NCBI GenBank assembly: GCA_005889515.1
Contig: VBHE01000045.1
Span: 1-9,141, forward strand
Source: Chloroflexota bacterium
Lineage (GTDB): Bacteria; Chloroflexota; Dormibacteria; Aeolococcales; Aeolococcaceae
DNA length: 9,141 nucleotides
Direction: 5' to 3'
Every line of letters begins with the position of its first letter. The stretch's first letter is position 1. The notes under the pieces were generated by a model. The model did no database searches, had not been told where the DNA came from, and was given only the letters and a program-made list of their open reading frames with translations. Made by a program: the position numbers and the translations under genes. This document shows, one piece after another, positions 7,301 through 9,141 of this stretch.

Positions 7301-7377
7301 GTCGGTGGGGCGGGCGGACGGCACTGCGACGGGCCTCTGAGACAGGCTCCTATCAGGTCACGTCCCGTCCCGCCGAC
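7301..7377 (-). other. Donor-binding loop of the bridge RNA
   Basis: Arms 7301-7314 and 7364-7377 pair over 14 positions with two G-U pairs. LDG at 7346-7353 equals the element's right terminus at 6183-6190 over eight bases. RDG at 7322-7329 is the exact reverse complement of CACTGCGA, the core plus left terminus (7540-7547 read on the - strand), over eight bases. Confidence 0.8.
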
Positions 7378-7378
7378 G

Positions 7379-7482
7379 GGCACCGAGGAACCTCCCCGGG
7401 CTAGTCGACAGATCAACACAAAGGCACGAGGCCGGTGGACTTTGGGGTCAGGCTCCACCCGGCTGGGAGGCTCCTCGGTGCC
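7379..7482 (-). other. Target-binding loop of the bridge RNA
   Basis: Arms 7379-7396 and 7465-7482 are complementary over 18 positions with a single G-U, and a further four pairs (7397-7400 with 7458-7461) can extend the stem. LTG at 7435-7444 equals the flank plus core at 7545-7554 over ten bases. RTG at 7413-7420 is complementary to RT beside the right core (6174-6181) at seven of eight positions. Confidence 0.8.
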
Positions 7483-7535
7483 GATGGTGGCAGCATGGGT
7501 TACTGGCGCGCCTGGCACGAACTGGCGCACTGGGG

Positions 7536-7541
7536 ATCATC
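7536..7541 (-). promoter_or_regulatory. -10 half of the junction promoter at the IS left end
   Basis: GATGAT (four of six matches to TATAAT) on the - strand lies just inside the left end and about 6 nt before the 5' hairpin of the RNA. At the proper distance upstream in the present flank there is only CCTTGT, so the inserted copy seems to lack a good -35. Promoter activity is therefore predicted mainly for the circular form. Confidence 0.65.
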
Positions 7542-7545
7542 GCAG

Positions 7546-7547
7546 TG
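7546..7547. other. IS110 core dinucleotide, left end
   Basis: TG on + (CA on -). It lies between the RD terminus (7540-7545) and the LT flank (7548-7554). LTG and RDG matches overlap precisely here. Confidence 0.78.
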
Positions 7548-7652
7548 GACTTTGTTCGACAAGGGGAAGGGTGGTCTGCGGCGCTGTGTGGGGCGGGGCG
7601 CGGCGCGCACTGGTGATTGGCTGATCTGCCTTGTGGGGACTGGGGTTTCGGG

Positions 7653-7681
7653 TTGACTGCGAACGTCTGTTCCGATATACT
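7653..7681 (+). promoter_or_regulatory. Sigma-70-type promoter of the DUF222-HNH gene, probably leaderless
   Basis: TTGACT (7653-7658) and TATACT (7676-7681) each match the consensus at five of six positions and are 17 nt apart. The expected transcription start, 6-9 nt after the -10, falls at about 7687-7690. That coincides with the GTG/ATG start codons, and no Shine-Dalgarno is present, so the mRNA is likely leaderless. Confidence 0.7.
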
Positions 7682-7686
7682 CCTTT

Positions 7687-8880
7687 GTGATGATCGCTCC
7701 CCAGCCCGACGTCGATCTGGACGCTCTCCAGGAGAGGATCCGTGAGCGTGCGGCGGGCATCCATGCCCAGACCGCGGAGCTCGCGAGGGATCTCGCGGTC
7801 TACGACGACCACAACGGGTGGTGCGGCAAGGGGATGCGCGACTGTGCGGACTGGGTCACCTGCAACCTCGGGTTCAACCCCCAGAACGCGAAGGCCCTGA
7901 TGGTCGCCGCGCAAGCTGCACGGGAGCTGCCCGAGGTCGGAGAGGCGTTCTCCGCAGGCGAGCTCTCCGTCGACAAGGTGCGACTCCTGGCTCCCGTCGT
8001 GGCCCCTGACGATCAGACGGGATGGATCCGCATGGCGGTCGAGTCGTCGTCCGCCGAGGTGGCCCGGCGCTGTCGGGAGGCGCGGAGCGCTGAGCGGGTC
8101 GGGCCCGAGCGCGATCGCGCCCACCGGGCGCAGCGACGGCTGCACACGTGGTACGACGAGGAGAACTTCTTCCGGATCTCCGGAGCCCTCCCCCCCGACG
8201 AGGGGGCGATGATCCAGATCGCCATCGACAGCGCCGGGCGCCGGCTCGACACTCTGCGGTCCGACCACCACCTCGTCGACCTCGACCCCGCCGACGATCC
8301 CATCCACGCTCGCAAGGCCGACGCCCTGGTGTTGCTCTGCACCGAGGCGGTGCTCGGTGAGCCCCGTGCCGATCGTGCGTCCTCGCCGCCGGTGCAGATG
8401 GTCGTGCACGTCGACTACGACGTCCTCACCGGCGCCAACCCCGCCGGTCGCGGCCACATCGAGGACGGGCCGGCGCTCTCCACCCCCACCCTGCGCCGGC
8501 TGGGGTGCGATTCCACCGTCAAGACCCTGATCGAGCGCGACGGGGTGCCGATCGCGGTGGGTCGCGAGAAGCCCGCCGTCCCGCCCGCGATGAAGCTCAA
8601 GGTGCGCAGCCGGGACGGGATCTGCGTCTACCCCGGCTGCCCGAGGCCGGCGGCGCGCTGCGAGGCCCACCACATCCACCACTGGGCGGGCGGGGGTCCC
8701 ACCGAGCTCTGGAACCTGGCTGCGTTGTGCAAGGGACACCACACCCGCCACCACGACGGAGAGTTCGACATCCACCGCACCCCCGAGGGCGACCTGCGCT
8801 TCGTCGGCCGCGACGGGAAGGAGGTGGGCAGGGTCACCGGAGGTCACTGGAAAAGGCCCAGGAGCAGAGCAGGTCCGTGA
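7687..8880 (+). CDS. DUF222 (13E12 repeat family) HNH endonuclease-like protein
   Basis: This 397-residue protein has an N-terminal DUF222/13E12 helical region (about 10-270) and a C-terminal HNH domain. HNH residues seen: Cys313 and Cys318 (CVYPGC), CEAHHIHHW at 325-333 with the catalytic-type His, GG.TELWNLAALC at 336-348 (Asn343, Cys348), and HH at 351-352 then HH at 355-356. The Cys pairs would hold a structural zinc. The predicted activity is metal-dependent nicking or cleavage of DNA; the biological role of this multicopy family (common in actinomycetes, such as mycobacterial 13E12 copies) is not established. The HNH motif is complete, so this copy looks intact. The start is GTG 7687 or the adjacent ATG 7690; the promoter places the transcript start at these codons. 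The IS110 element sits upstream and points away; the gene seems to be a single transcription unit. Confidence 0.9.
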   Translation: MMIAPQPDVDLDALQERIRERAAGIHAQTAELARDLAVYDDHNGWCGKGMRDCADWVTCNLGFNPQNAKALMVAAQAARELPEVGEAFSAGELSVDKVRLLAPVVAPDDQTGWIRMAVESSSAEVARRCREARSAERVGPERDRAHRAQRRLHTWYDEENFFRISGALPPDEGAMIQIAIDSAGRRLDTLRSDHHLVDLDPADDPIHARKADALVLLCTEAVLGEPRADRASSPPVQMVVHVDYDVLTGANPAGRGHIEDGPALSTPTLRRLGCDSTVKTLIERDGVPIAVGREKPAVPPAMKLKVRSRDGICVYPGCPRPAARCEAHHIHHWAGGGPTELWNLAALCKGHHTRHHDGEFDIHRTPEGDLRFVGRDGKEVGRVTGGHWKRPRSRAGP

Positions 8881-8995
8881 TCACCGCCGCGCGCACCCGC
8901 AGATCACGCCTCGTCGAGCCAAAGGGACCACAACGCACCGCGAGGTGCTCAGAACCGCCGCGCACGCCCCACAGAACAGACCAGAAGAGAGAGAC

Positions 8996-9141
8996 CTACC
9001 CCCGCGCCGCCAGCGCCGCCGGCGAGGACGCCAGGTACTCCAACGCCCGCTCCGGCGTCGCCTCGAAGACGGGATGGTGCGACGGCCGCAGGTAGCGCGG
9101 CACGGCGCGGAGCAGCTCCCATCCGGGCGCCCGGCGCTGGC
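8996..9141 (-). CDS. C-terminal end of a probable PF10118-type metal-dependent hydrolase (5' part outside window)
   Basis: Only the last 47 codons are inside the window, ending with TAG at 8998-8996. The peptide contains GWELLRAVPRYLRPSHHPV, then E.ALEYLASSPAA. The LLRA.P.YLRP..HP pattern followed by a short alanine-rich end resembles the C-terminus of predicted membrane-associated metal-dependent hydrolases of the PF10118 family. The assignment rests on this short segment and is from memory of the family. It converges on the HNH gene with a 115-bp gap (8881-8995) in which no clear terminator stem was seen. Confidence 0.6.
   Translation of the reverse strand, partial: QRRAPGWELLRAVPRYLRPSHHPVFEATPERALEYLASSPAALAARG

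Larger units (their letters stand above)
7301..7530 (-). ncRNA. Candidate IS110 bridge RNA (5' hairpin, target-binding loop, donor-binding loop)
   Basis: Read on the - strand, three structures follow one another. First, a 5' hairpin pairs 7530-7524 with 7512-7506 (7 bp including one G-U). Second, a stem of 18 pairs (7482-7465 with 7396-7379, one G-U) encloses a loop with a small GGC/GCC apical hairpin. Its left strand contains CAAAGTCCAC (7444-7435, LTG) and its right strand TGTGTTGA (7420-7413, RTG). Third, a 14-pair stem (7377-7364 with 7314-7301, two G-U) encloses a loop with a GCCT/AGGC apical hairpin. Its left strand contains ATAGGAGC (7353-7346, LDG) and its right strand TCGCAGTG (7329-7322, RDG). 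Order and form match the bridge RNAs described for IS621 and relatives. The exact 5' and 3' ends are inferred. Confidence 0.85.
6182..7547 (-). mobile_element. Complete IS110-family insertion element with bridge RNA
   Basis: The ends were set by matching the guide segments of the upstream RNA to DNA at both boundaries. Reading the - strand, the left end is CAAAGTC-CA-CTGCGA (7554 down to 7540). The right end is ATAGGAG-CA-TCAAAACA (6190 down to 6174). The shared CA core (TG on + at 7546-7547 and 6182-6183) bounds a unit of 1362 bp plus one core copy. Layout on the - strand: -10 element, 5' hairpin, target-binding loop, donor-binding loop, recombinase, and a seven-base right end carrying a -35 box that overlaps the stop codon. 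As usual for the family there are no terminal inverted repeats and no longer target duplication. The recombinase is intact, so the element may be active. The insertion lies 107 bp upstream of the HNH gene's promoter and leaves it intact. Confidence 0.88.

Noticed and set aside
6183..7353. GCTCCTAT direct repeat (6183-6190 and 7346-7353) as a target-site duplication of the IS
   Set aside because: The second copy is inside the non-coding region only 79 bp from the transposase start, leaving no room for the RNA. It is better explained as the LDG guide matching the right terminus.
7434..7459. GGTGGA/TCCACC hairpin inside the target-binding loop
   Set aside because: The pairing is possible but would hide the LTG segment; the smaller GGC/GCC apical hairpin leaves LTG and RTG open and fits known bridge RNA form better.
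7379..7482. 18-bp inverted repeat as transposon terminal repeats or a terminator
   Set aside because: Both arms lie in one non-coding segment, there is no T-run, and the internal loop carries guides matching the flanks; it is the target-binding stem of the bridge RNA.
1..9141. CRISPR arrays, tRNA or rRNA genes
   Set aside because: No regularly spaced repeats and no tRNA- or rRNA-like segments were seen on either strand.

Overview
The window is a very GC-rich stretch of bacterial chromosome with densely packed genes, frequent overlapping start/stop codons, a DUF222/13E12-type HNH gene and a leaderless-type promoter. This suits a high-GC actinomycete or a terrestrial Chloroflexota/Dormibacterota-like bacterium. 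The sequence alone does not separate these.

Region 1 (1-3748, + strand) is a tight four-gene run. It holds the 3' part of a polytopic membrane protein with repeated Trp-His motifs and a YtkA/FixH-like extracytoplasmic domain, then a classical short-chain dehydrogenase, an MGAT/PlsC-like acyltransferase (GTGA overlap) and a small SRPBCC-fold protein (TGATG overlap). A convergent acyl-CoA synthetase (3696-5375, - strand) overlaps the end of the last gene by 53 bp. The set suggests lipid or acyl-group metabolism, but the substrate cannot be read. The synthetase lacks the usual A8 hinge segment.

Region 2 (5417-6106, + strand) encodes a proline-rich protein built from four tandem repeats of about 33 residues (amphipathic helices). 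It starts 41 bp from the divergent synthetase.

Region 3 (6182-7547, - strand) is a complete-looking IS110-family element. It has an intact DEDD/Ser recombinase and a 278-nt upstream non-coding segment that folds as a bridge RNA: a 5' hairpin, a target-binding loop and a donor-binding loop. I could read all four guide segments and match them to the two ends. LTG and RTG match the flanks, and LDG and RDG match the element termini. These matches fix a CA core (TG on the + strand) at 6182-6183 and 7546-7547. Joining the ends in a circle would create a TTGACA-17 nt-GATGAT promoter driving the RNA and recombinase. This is the most notable content of the window.

Region 4 (7548-9141) holds a promoter, the DUF222-HNH protein, and the C-terminal 47 codons of a probable PF10118-type metal-dependent hydrolase on the - strand running off the window.
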